Shown: in pieces, positions 7,501 to 15,342 of the stretch
Layout of the letters: the number at the start of each line of letters is the position of its first letter
Position numbering within the stretch: the first letter of the stretch is position 1
Assembly (NCBI GenBank): GCA_964556475.1
Contig: CAZKVU010000005.1
Location: forward strand, 1 to 64,000
Reading direction: 5' to 3'
From: CAZKVU01 sp964556475
GTDB lineage: Bacteria; Patescibacteriota; Microgenomatia; UBA1406; HO2-37-13b
DNA length: 64,000 nucleotides
The notes under the pieces: model-generated
Database searches by the model: none
What the model was told of the DNA's origin: nothing
The model's input: only the letters and a program-made list of their open reading frames with translations
Position numbers and translations under genes: made by a program

Positions 7501-8292
7501 TCAACGAACTTCTACAAGATGAGCTGCAACGACGAGTCTATTAGAGTAGTTTTTATTGAGTACATTCCAGACGCCGTCGCAGGTAAGTAATTTTAATTGT
7601 TGTCCATCAAGGTCTTCATACAGCAGATCATGAGGAAACGCTTCGAGCGGGTGGCTAAATACATCGTCAACATTAAAAATGTAATTTTTACCGTCGGCTG
7701 CTGTTATTATTATTTGATCACCGCCTGTAAGTTTTTTTAGATTATAAAATGCTGCAGGTCGACCGGAAGCGTCGTCGTAATGGCCATTAAGAATTGCAGA
7801 AACATCTTCTCCGGGTTTTCCGCTTGGATAGTACCAACCAACCGAAGCAAAATCATGAGGAATTTCCATGGCGTTTTCTTCTGTAAGTCCGACACGAACA
7901 ATTTGAGCAGATACTGCAATGCTGGGTATTTCTATGGAGACAGGATCTGCAATCGGAATCGGTGTTGCTGTGGGTGCTGGAGTTGATGTCGGTGAAGCGA
8001 TCGGGCGTGTATTTTCAACAGACTCTTCTGCAAATACGCCAGCTATATGAGGTTCTGATTCTGCAAACGGGTTTTTGAATGTTAATTTAGGTAACTGAGG
8101 CGTCTTAAAATTAATAGATGGTGCCTGAAAGTGCGGCACAGAAACAGTAGGTTCGTTTCGATCAACTGTTATCGTATGTATTGGTGCGTCGGGTAGTTTT
8201 GGCAGGTGTGCTGATGGGAAAATCAATGCCACAATAATCGCAAAGCCAACAATCGCCGTATTTATTGCAATTAATCGATCAAAGAACTTCAT
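7501..8292 (-). CDS. Sortase-family transpeptidase (class E/F-like)
   Basis: 263 residues from ATG 8292 (TATACT ends 6 nt upstream). An N-terminal transmembrane segment (about 8-27), a long Pro/Thr-rich stalk (about 30-115), then the sortase barrel. The catalytic triad is visible: His171 (NGHYDD), Cys238 (LLTCDG) and Arg252 (SNRLVV). Sortases cleave a C-terminal sorting signal and join surface proteins to the envelope. No obvious LPxTG protein was recognised in the window, so the substrates lie elsewhere or carry another motif. Confidence 0.88.
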   Translation of the reverse strand: MKFFDRLIAINTAIVGFAIIVALIFPSAHLPKLPDAPIHTITVDRNEPTVSVPHFQAPSINFKTPQLPKLTFKNPFAESEPHIAGVFAEESVENTRPIASPTSTPAPTATPIPIADPVSIEIPSIAVSAQIVRVGLTEENAMEIPHDFASVGWYYPSGKPGEDVSAILNGHYDDASGRPAAFYNLKKLTGGDQIIITAADGKNYIFNVDDVFSHPLEAFPHDLLYEDLDGQQLKLLTCDGVWNVLNKNYSNRLVVAAHLVEVR

Positions 8293-8322
8293 ATACTCAG
8301 TATACAAAGTTTCATTCGAAAA

Positions 8323-10041
8323 TTAGAAGAGCTTGAGCTGACTTTTCTTCTCCTGCCTTCGCCTCCGTTGTTGAATTATTTGTTGCATTGCGGGATCTTT
8401 AGTCAGATAAAATTTTGAAGCCTCCAACTGTTTCAAAAATCGGGATGGTTTCTGTATGTTTTTATGACGAAACTGCGTTGTAAGTATATGCAACTGCTGA
8501 CCTGCACGCGTCATGCCAACATATAACAGTCTTTTTTCTTCGTCGATATTAATTGCAGGATTGTTTGAAGAGTGTTTTTTTTTGAAAAAAGGAATGATAC
8601 CTTCATCACAGCCAATAATGAAAACATAAGGAAATTCGAGCCCTTTTGAAGCATGTAATGTGGAAAGAGTGACTCGATCTGCGCGATCATCGTAATAGTG
8701 AGTTTCTTCTATATGACGGATATAAGCAAAGAATGACTCGAGCGGTTTTTCAAAACGATCGAAGTTCATAAGTAAACTTCGCAACTCCTTAATATATTTT
8801 GATTCAATGCGGTCTTCATCTTCACCACTATTTTCATATTGTGCAAGAAATTCGGATAATTTGATTTTAGAATCGGGTTCCTCTGTATAAATATTTTCCA
8901 TCTCATTAATAATATTCTCAATATCCGGTCGTTCAAATAGCGAATTCCCTCCAACTCGTTGAAATGGAATTGATGATTTTTCTAGCGCTGCTTCTATTTG
9001 TCTACCGATATGATGAGTCCGATACAACACTGCAATATCTGAAAAACGCACAAATTTTTCGTGTGAATCGTGTTTCCTCTTTGAGGAAGTTTCTGATGCT
9101 TTTATCAAATCTGAACCGCCAATTAATTCATCAATCATTTGAGCAACATATTGAGCTTCTGAAAATTCATCGATCGTTTGAATGACATGCACAGTATTTT
9201 GATCTACATCAGATTTAGGCAAAGATTTTGGTAAAGCCATTTTGGGAAATAACGATGAGCTTGCACGGACAATCTCAGCAGTCGAGCGATAATTTGTTTC
9301 AAAAAAAACCTCGGAATGCTGTGGAAAATCTGTTCTAAATTCATTAAAAATATCCGGATGTGCGCCTTGGAAAGCATAAATAGATTGAAGAGGATCTCCA
9401 ATAACAAAAAAATTATTATCAACCGGTCGTAGTAGCTTTAAACATTCATATTGCAGGGCATTTGTATCTTGGAATTCATCAATAAGAACATGAGAGAATT
9501 GCATCTTTGTATCATCCAAATCCTGAAGTAACTTCGCATAAAATTTAATGAGGATATCATCGTAATCAATGAGTTCGAGCTGTTGCAATGCTTTATTATA
9601 TCGATCAATACGTGTGGCCCATTGATTAAGAATATCTTTTTTTAAAGCTTGAAGACGTTTATGCTGCGAAAGCAGAAGTAACGCGTCTCGTGCTGATGAC
9701 GTACTGATTTTAAGCTCTCTTACCAGAGAAGAGCGCTGGATATCTGTTGCAATTTGCACTCCTTCGAATTCATCAGATATATATGAATAGGCCAATCCGT
9801 GAAATGTGTTCACAGTAGACGCTTTATCGACAATATGATGTAATCTGTTTTTGATTTCTTCTGCAGCCTTCGTTGTGAAAGTTAAAGCACATATGGATTC
9901 CGGATTAACATTCTTTTCAGTTATCAGATGAAGAATGCGCGAAACCAGCGTTCGCGTTTTGCCCGTTCCCGGTCCTGCAATAATCAATATAGGGCCATTG
10001 GGTAATTCAACTGCATATTGTTGCTGAGAATTAAGATTCAT
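8323..10041 (-). CDS. UvrD/PcrA-type superfamily 1 DNA helicase (short)
   Basis: 572 residues, shorter than UvrD/PcrA (about 700). Motifs are GPGTGKTRTLVSRIL (Walker A), ALTFTTKAAEEIKNRL (Ia), DEFQDTNALQYECL (Walker B), GDPLQSIYAFQGA (III), NYRSTAEIVRAS (IV), TLHASKGLEFPYVFIIG (V) and EEKRLLYVGMTRA (VI). It is a 3'-5' translocase for repair or replication. The loss appears to be in the accessory domains, as all helicase motifs are present. It starts 4 bp after the endonuclease Q gene, so the two are almost certainly co-transcribed. Confidence 0.92.
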   Translation of the reverse strand: MNLNSQQQYAVELPNGPILIIAGPGTGKTRTLVSRILHLITEKNVNPESICALTFTTKAAEEIKNRLHHIVDKASTVNTFHGLAYSYISDEFEGVQIATDIQRSSLVRELKISTSSARDALLLLSQHKRLQALKKDILNQWATRIDRYNKALQQLELIDYDDILIKFYAKLLQDLDDTKMQFSHVLIDEFQDTNALQYECLKLLRPVDNNFFVIGDPLQSIYAFQGAHPDIFNEFRTDFPQHSEVFFETNYRSTAEIVRASSSLFPKMALPKSLPKSDVDQNTVHVIQTIDEFSEAQYVAQMIDELIGGSDLIKASETSSKRKHDSHEKFVRFSDIAVLYRTHHIGRQIEAALEKSSIPFQRVGGNSLFERPDIENIINEMENIYTEEPDSKIKLSEFLAQYENSGEDEDRIESKYIKELRSLLMNFDRFEKPLESFFAYIRHIEETHYYDDRADRVTLSTLHASKGLEFPYVFIIGCDEGIIPFFKKKHSSNNPAINIDEEKRLLYVGMTRAGQQLHILTTQFRHKNIQKPSRFLKQLEASKFYLTKDPAMQQIIQQRRRRQEKKSQLKLF

Positions 10042-10045
10042 TATG

Positions 10046-11368
10046 CTACAGTAAGCTTATTTGTCCACTTCTGACGACATCTTTGTCACTTTCATTGAAT
10101 ATTTTTACGGTGCCGAATACTCCATCATATCCCGGCTTAATAACTATATCTTTGCTTCGTAATTTATTAATCGCACGAGCAAGCATTTCAAAGCCATGTT
10201 TTTCCATCTCGCTTGTTGGGGTATGGCGAAGAATAGTGAATTCATCACCGAATGTGGCAATAACTTTTTCATATTCGGTAACTGCTGACTTTGCCGACGT
10301 GCTGCTAACTCCTTTAATTTCAGCAATGATTTCGATGAGTGGTACGATATATTCGACAGTCTTATGTTTTTTAGGAGTGTATGATTCATCTCTATCTGCA
10401 AGTTCACTTACTCGATTTTCAACACCCACAACGAGTGGTTTATGACAGACAGGGCAAATACCATTGTGTTTTTTTGTTTCAGACGGTTTCATTCTAATAT
10501 TGCAAACACGGTGCCCGTCATAATGATATTTTCCTTCCTGTGGAAAAAATTCTATTGTTCCTATAAAACGATTGTCATTTGTCTTAACTGCATCGATAAT
10601 ATCAAAATAATCAAGCTGTGATTTAATAATATTTGCTTCTCGGGCTAATTTTTGAGGTGAATGAGCATCTGAATTCGAAACCAATGTAATGTTGTCTAAT
10701 TGCGAAAGTCGCCAGTTCATAAATGGATCTGATGATAGCCCTGTTTCAACAGCATAAATATATTCAGCATGATCGCCAAATGCCTCATCAATTGAATCAA
10801 ATCCTGATTTTGATCCGAACATCGCAAACCACGGAGTCCAGATATGAGCTGGTATAAAAAGTGAGTCCGTAGTTATAGAGCGAGATATTTTAAGTAACTC
10901 TTCAGAGTCTAATCCAAGGATTGGCCGGCCGTCTGATTTTATATTACCAATACGAGTGAATGCGGTATTAAGTGCAGAAGCTGTTTCAAAATCAGGCATG
11001 ATAACAATATTATGTAGACGTCGTCCGATACCGCCACGGGTGTAAATGTTGCTAATTTCAACTGAAAGCAGGAAGCGGATCTCGTTTGATTTGCATATTG
11101 CCGGAATAAGCATATCCTGCTTTTCTGCGAACTCATCTTTGAGTTTATACAATCCCGGCTCTGCAGGCTCAAGTTTTTTATATAGCTCGTCAAACCATGC
11201 TGGATGGGTAAAGTCTCCAGTCCCCATGACATTGATGCCTTTAATTTTGCCCCATGTATACAGTTCTTCTATATTAAGATGCTTACTTGTCGCGCGGGAG
11301 TGATGTGAATGTATGTGAAGGTCAACAATTCGTTCTTTTATATCGTGTGATGATGTCGTCGTACTCAT
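10046..11368 (-). CDS. Endonuclease Q-family PHP-domain nuclease
   Basis: 440 residues. The N-terminal PHP domain has DLHIHSHHSRATSK and GTGDFTHPAWFDEL, the metal-binding His/Asp motifs, and NSDAHSPQKLAREAN later. A four-cysteine-like zinc element follows (CNIRMKP...CPVCHKPLVVGVENRVSELADR), which is characteristic of endonuclease Q, known from Thermococcales and some bacilli to nick 5' of uracil, hypoxanthine and abasic sites. The C-terminus has a helix-hairpin-like EIIAEIKGVSSTSAKSAV. Coupled to the helicase downstream. Leaderless start (TAGAAT ends 6 nt before ATG). Confidence 0.85.
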   Translation of the reverse strand: MSTTTSSHDIKERIVDLHIHSHHSRATSKHLNIEELYTWGKIKGINVMGTGDFTHPAWFDELYKKLEPAEPGLYKLKDEFAEKQDMLIPAICKSNEIRFLLSVEISNIYTRGGIGRRLHNIVIMPDFETASALNTAFTRIGNIKSDGRPILGLDSEELLKISRSITTDSLFIPAHIWTPWFAMFGSKSGFDSIDEAFGDHAEYIYAVETGLSSDPFMNWRLSQLDNITLVSNSDAHSPQKLAREANIIKSQLDYFDIIDAVKTNDNRFIGTIEFFPQEGKYHYDGHRVCNIRMKPSETKKHNGICPVCHKPLVVGVENRVSELADRDESYTPKKHKTVEYIVPLIEIIAEIKGVSSTSAKSAVTEYEKVIATFGDEFTILRHTPTSEMEKHGFEMLARAINKLRSKDIVIKPGYDGVFGTVKIFNESDKDVVRSGQISLL

Positions 11369-11444
11369 GAGGTTATTCTACTATATTAAGTATGATTCCG
11401 AATCTGCTTGACTTTTTATCAATACCTACAGTATTGTTATATGT

Positions 11445-12284
11445 ATGAGTGATGAAAACGGTGTTTCGATTGGTGCCCCGTTACAAGGACGAATGGCTGA
11501 ACAAGCAAGAATTGATGCTGATAGAGCTGCATCTCGTTCGAGAGAAGCAGCTGGAGCATGGAGACAGGCTAATCTTGATATGAAGGCCCAAGCTTTACAA
11601 GACCAAGGGTGGGAATCAGATCCACAATATCAGCGATCTGAAGCGCCATCATTAGCCGACAGAAATAGAGCGCGAGCAAATCGATACGTAACCGCTGCCG
11701 ATCTCGAAGCTGATCCATATGCAGCGATGGATCGCGCAGCTGCATTGGCTGGAAAAAATCCTCTTGATCGATTGCCGAAATTTGATGAGGATGGTTTACC
11801 GTCGAAAAAGAGAACCGAAGCACCTCGTGTACCTATGCCAGAAGCACCAGTACTTATGGAGCTTGATGATAATCCGGAAACTGCTTTACAACAATTAGGT
11901 GGAATGTTTAGGAATGCTTTAGGTGCTCTTGATCGATGGAGAACACGACGAGCAGAGAGAAGAGGAGCAACAGCCCCAGCAACTGGAACAACAACATCAG
12001 GAGCTGAACCAGCACGAGGAATCTTAGCAGATGTGGCAGGTAGAAGTGAACAACCGGCCGCCTCAATCCCAGATACAGTGGCAAGTATTGCACCTGATGT
12101 TACAGGCTCAGACCCTGAACTTGCTGGAATTTTTGCACAGCTACACGAACATGCCGCTGGTTGGAATAACCCTGCGCGTGAACCTGTTTCAGGTGAAATG
12201 CCCGACGTTAATCAGCCGGATGCTACGCCAGCAATAGCCCCAATCGCTGAAGCACCTGCCGCTGAAGTAAGTCAAGCTGCTTAA
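11445..12284 (+). CDS. Ala/Arg-rich, probably disordered cytoplasmic protein
   Basis: 279 residues, no family recognised and no transmembrane segment. Rich in Ala, Arg, Pro, Glu and Asp and poor in Lys, unlike its Lys/Ile-rich neighbours. An N-terminal charged helix region (about 15-60) precedes WRTRRAERRGATAPATGTTTSG and a Pro/Ala-rich tail. Composition suggests long intrinsically disordered stretches. The style resembles the N-terminus and linker of the giant protein at 48297. Gene spacing and codon use support a real gene; function unknown. Confidence 0.6.
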   Translation: MSDENGVSIGAPLQGRMAEQARIDADRAASRSREAAGAWRQANLDMKAQALQDQGWESDPQYQRSEAPSLADRNRARANRYVTAADLEADPYAAMDRAAALAGKNPLDRLPKFDEDGLPSKKRTEAPRVPMPEAPVLMELDDNPETALQQLGGMFRNALGALDRWRTRRAERRGATAPATGTTTSGAEPARGILADVAGRSEQPAASIPDTVASIAPDVTGSDPELAGIFAQLHEHAAGWNNPAREPVSGEMPDVNQPDATPAIAPIAEAPAAEVSQAA

Positions 12285-12336
12285 CGAACTCACATAGTGT
12301 ATACTGTTGCTTACGTTATTTATTCTTAATTCTGTT

Positions 12337-12831
12337 ATGGATTCAAAAAAAATAGCAATTGGGATTGTCGCACTAGGCTTAGTAGGATTCGTCGCTTTCA
12401 AATTACTTGGAAATTCCCAATCACCAAAGAAGGAAGGATCGATGGAATCAACACAAACACAAGCACAAACCGAATCAACAAATAATCTGGAAAATGACGT
12501 AAAAGTTGAAAAAGCTGATACAACTTCTTCCTCCGAATACAAAGATGGAGAATATACCGCTGTTGGTTCGTATAAAGCCCCTCCCGGTACAGAAAAAATA
12601 GGCGTCACAGTAACACTTAAGGATGGAATTATTACAGAATCATCATTAGACAAACTTGGCAAAGCTGAATTAAGTAAAAAAATGCAGGCGGCTTTTGAAT
12701 CAGGATATAAGGAGCTTGTAATTGGAAAGAAAATTGACGATATTGATCTCGATGTCGTTGCAGGCTCAAGCCTTACACCAAACGGATTCGAAAATGCTCT
12801 CGACCAAATCAAACAACAGGCAAAATCTTAA
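12337..12831 (+). CDS. Membrane-anchored FMN-binding-domain protein
   Basis: About 164 residues from ATG 12337 (the ATG at 12307 adds a non-native leader). A transmembrane anchor (AIGIVALGLVGFVAFKLLG), a Gln/Thr/Glu linker, then an FMN-binding domain: DGEYTAVGSYKAPPG, KIGVTVTLKDGIITESSL, FESGYKELVIGKKIDDI and the flavinylation site DVVAGSSLTPNGF. In RnfG/NqrC-type domains a Thr or Ser in [S/A]G[A/S][T/S] receives FMN by a phosphoester bond. The next gene is ApbE, the enzyme that attaches it, which supports the assignment. Confidence 0.85.
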   Translation: MDSKKIAIGIVALGLVGFVAFKLLGNSQSPKKEGSMESTQTQAQTESTNNLENDVKVEKADTTSSSEYKDGEYTAVGSYKAPPGTEKIGVTVTLKDGIITESSLDKLGKAELSKKMQAAFESGYKELVIGKKIDDIDLDVVAGSSLTPNGFENALDQIKQQAKS

Positions 12832-13714
12832 ATCGCAACCCCATAGCTTTTCTTACGAATCCATGGGCACATGGTGGAAAATATCGATATGGCAGTCCTC
12901 TTCTTCTCAAAAAATAGAGGAGCACAAAAATCATATTAAATCCATGTCTACTCACTTTGATGAGTTATATTCTCGATTCGTCAAACATTCATATATCCTT
13001 GAAACATTCTCAAAAGCAGGAGAATATACGGTGCCGCATGATTTATTTAAAATGCTTGAACTATATAAACGGTTTTTCTCTGCATCAGAAAAAAGAATGA
13101 CGCCGCTGATCGGGCAGGCACTTGCAGATGCCGGATATGATATGGATTATTCTTTTTCCCCGCATGAAATAAGTGATATACCTGACTTTGATGATACTAT
13201 TCAACTCGTGATACCTGATAAAGTAATCGTGGAAAGGCCGGTTATTGTAGATGTCGGTGCGCTCGGAAAAGGATATTTCGTTGAAAAAATTTCACACTAT
13301 CTACAGCTTCAAAATTGTGAACGATTTATGATCGATGGAAGTGGCGATATAGCTTTTTATTCATCAGAACCCGACGATTTCATCACCGTTGGGCTCGAGC
13401 ATCCTCGCGATGCAACACAAGTTATTGGTACTGTACAACTTCGGAGTGATTTTTCAATATGTAGTTCAGGCAGCAATCGTCGTACATGGGGAGGATATCA
13501 TCACATTATCGATCCCACAACAAAGAAATCGCCGGATATGATTATTGCATCATGGGTAATCTGCAAAAATGCAGCACTTGCAGATGGATTGGCAACAAGT
13601 CTTTTTTTAGTACCGCCACAAAAACTCCAGAACGCATTTGAATTTGAATTCGCTATGCTAACAAAAGACATGCTCCTCACACGATCAGATGGTTTTAATG
13701 CGCAGCTCTTCTGA
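12794..13714 (+). CDS. apbE: FAD:protein FMN transferase (ApbE family)
   Basis: About 306 residues if started at ATG 12794, overlapping the FMN-binding gene; ATG 12863 is an alternative. ApbE signatures are VDVGALGKGYFVEKI, FMIDGSGDIAFY, ICSSGSNRRTW and YHHIIDPTTKKSP. The enzyme splits FAD and transfers FMN to a Ser/Thr of an extracytoplasmic target, here most likely the protein encoded just upstream. No lipobox or signal peptide is obvious, which is unusual because most ApbE proteins are exported; a cytoplasmic form is possible. Confidence 0.85.
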   Translation: MLSTKSNNRQNLKSQPHSFSYESMGTWWKISIWQSSSSQKIEEHKNHIKSMSTHFDELYSRFVKHSYILETFSKAGEYTVPHDLFKMLELYKRFFSASEKRMTPLIGQALADAGYDMDYSFSPHEISDIPDFDDTIQLVIPDKVIVERPVIVDVGALGKGYFVEKISHYLQLQNCERFMIDGSGDIAFYSSEPDDFITVGLEHPRDATQVIGTVQLRSDFSICSSGSNRRTWGGYHHIIDPTTKKSPDMIIASWVICKNAALADGLATSLFLVPPQKLQNAFEFEFAMLTKDMLLTRSDGFNAQLF

Positions 13715-13728
13715 TAGAATGAAAATAT

Positions 13729-14454
13729 ATGCCTAACAGCAGCGCTGGATTTTCTACGCTTGGTCTTGCATCCATACTTTTGGCTTTAACCGTATTAGTA
13801 GGGGGTGGATATTTTCTGTTTAGTTCATCACATAAAGCAACAATGCAGGAAACACATATCATTAAGAATACGATAACACCAGATAGCAAGAAAATATCAA
13901 CTAATCCTACTCAGGCCATGACGCAAGGATGTTCCGGAGTCGGAAAAAATCCTAATTTGATGAAGCGATACGAAAACACCGATGCAGTATCGTGTGGTCT
14001 TATCCCCCCGGGGAATTCAAATTCAGCCATTATAGAGAATGTACGTTCTTGTTTAGAAGCTGCACTCGCTAACTGTAAAGTCAGTAAAAGCTATATTTAC
14101 GTTCAGGGCTTTGAGGGTGCTCTTGAATATTTAGTAAACACAAATAACTGTGAAATTCTTATTGAGCGATGGGGCACTATGGAGCCTTATTGCGGATATG
14201 ATATTGGATCCTGTAAGAAACTTTCGACAAACTTCCCGTATGAAATTTGCCCGGGAACGATAGAGCAATCAGACATTGCCCAGCCAAAGGAATTAACAAA
14301 GCAGGAAACTCCGAGTGCTTCAAATACCATGGCATGTGTATCAGAAGCCGATTGTTTCTCAAAAACATCCTGCCCTGAAAGCAAAAAACAATTGTGCTCA
14401 TCGCACCCTGCATGCGTGAATAATAGATGTGTATGCTTAGAAGTATGTCGATAA
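13729..14454 (+). CDS. Membrane-anchored Cys-rich protein
   Basis: 241 residues, family not recognised. One N-terminal transmembrane segment (LGLASILLALTVLVGGGYFLF), a middle region with eight or more Cys (SCGLIPPGN, RSCLEAALANC, NNCEILIERWG, YCGYDIGSC), and a C-terminal module C-x5-C-x5-C-x7-C-x5-C-x4-C, beginning CVSEADC. That module matches the spacing in the protein at 346-717. The middle might be a separate disulfide-stabilised domain. TAGAAT ends 8 nt before the ATG. Probably extracytoplasmic; function unknown. Confidence 0.65.
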   Translation: MPNSSAGFSTLGLASILLALTVLVGGGYFLFSSSHKATMQETHIIKNTITPDSKKISTNPTQAMTQGCSGVGKNPNLMKRYENTDAVSCGLIPPGNSNSAIIENVRSCLEAALANCKVSKSYIYVQGFEGALEYLVNTNNCEILIERWGTMEPYCGYDIGSCKKLSTNFPYEICPGTIEQSDIAQPKELTKQETPSASNTMACVSEADCFSKTSCPESKKQLCSSHPACVNNRCVCLEVCR

Positions 14455-14457
14455 TGT

Positions 14458-15330
14458 ATGAACATCAATAAAATTAAATACGTAAAGTTGATCGGGTCAC
14501 AGATACTCGGTTTTTTTGCGTCGTATTATCTCGTAACGCATGTATTTATTGGTCCAATGCCGATTATTCGTTCTGATTTTCAGGATGATGTTGTTCATTT
14601 GCCTCAAAAAACCGTCGAAGCTGTGAAGAAAGCTCCTGAGCAGATTAAGAAAATTGCTTCGGCAATAAGTTCTTATCAGAAATCACAAACTCAGCAAAAA
14701 CAATCCGACGCTCATGTGCCCCCTCCGTGGATATTTGGACAAGGTCCTTCACCATTACCAACTGCACGGGTTTTTCCGACAACACAAAACCAGCCGACAA
14801 GTATCCCAGAGCCAACATCAATTTTTAGACTTCCTACTAGATCTCAGCAGAATCCGACATCGGGCCCCACAGACATTCCACGAGCTACATCGGTACCACA
14901 AAACACAACGGTTCCAACAAGAGCGCCTCAGCCAACATCAAACCGCCCACCTGAATCAGGTAACGCCAGCCTTGAACAGCAGACAATTGACGAAATAAAC
15001 AAAAGGAGACGAGATGTCGGGCTGAAAGATGTTCGGTTGAATAATGAATTAACGCAGGCAGCACGAAGGCAAAGCGTTGATATGTCGCAAAATAATTTCT
15101 GTGGTCATAATGGTACTGACGGGTCCAACCCATTTCAACGCGCAAAAGATGCTGGGTACACCGGTCGGGCATATGGTGAAACGGTTGCTTGTGGAGCCAG
15201 AACGCCGCTTCAAGCTGTTGATATGTGGTGGAGCAGTCCTCCTCACCATGCTATTCTCACCAACAATGGAATAACGGAAATTGGCCTCGGATGGGTGAAT
15301 GTTTCTCAGACTGCTGTGGTCGGAATGTGA
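14458..15330 (+). CDS. CAP/SCP-domain protein with Pro/Thr-rich stalk
   Basis: 290 residues. N-terminal hydrophobic segment (IGSQILGFFASYYLVTHVFIG), a long Pro/Thr/Gln-rich stalk (about 90-165), then a C-terminal CAP domain (SCP/PR1, bacterial YkwD-like): TIDEINKRRRDVGLKDVRLNNELTQAA, FCGHNGTDGSNPFQRAKDAGY, GETVACG and AVDMWWSSPPHHAILTNNGITEIGLGW. His/Glu of the CAP cavity are present. CAP proteins bind lipids or peptides and are commonly exported. Starts 3 bp after the Cys-rich gene. A second CAP protein is at 57905-58870. Confidence 0.85.
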   Translation: MNINKIKYVKLIGSQILGFFASYYLVTHVFIGPMPIIRSDFQDDVVHLPQKTVEAVKKAPEQIKKIASAISSYQKSQTQQKQSDAHVPPPWIFGQGPSPLPTARVFPTTQNQPTSIPEPTSIFRLPTRSQQNPTSGPTDIPRATSVPQNTTVPTRAPQPTSNRPPESGNASLEQQTIDEINKRRRDVGLKDVRLNNELTQAARRQSVDMSQNNFCGHNGTDGSNPFQRAKDAGYTGRAYGETVACGARTPLQAVDMWWSSPPHHAILTNNGITEIGLGWVNVSQTAVVGM

Positions 15331-15336
15331 TATAGT
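15328..15336 (+). promoter_or_regulatory. Extended -10 for transketolase (leaderless)
   Basis: TGA-TATAGT with the hexamer ending 6 nt before ATG 15343. The element overlaps the stop region of the CAP gene, so transketolase has its own leaderless promoter. Confidence 0.5.
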
Positions 15337-15342
15337 AAAAAC

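Noticed and set aside
12794..12862. Broken or frameshifted ApbE start
   Set aside because: Overlap with the upstream FMN-binding gene and alternative ATGs explain the N-terminal uncertainty; all ApbE motifs are in one frame.
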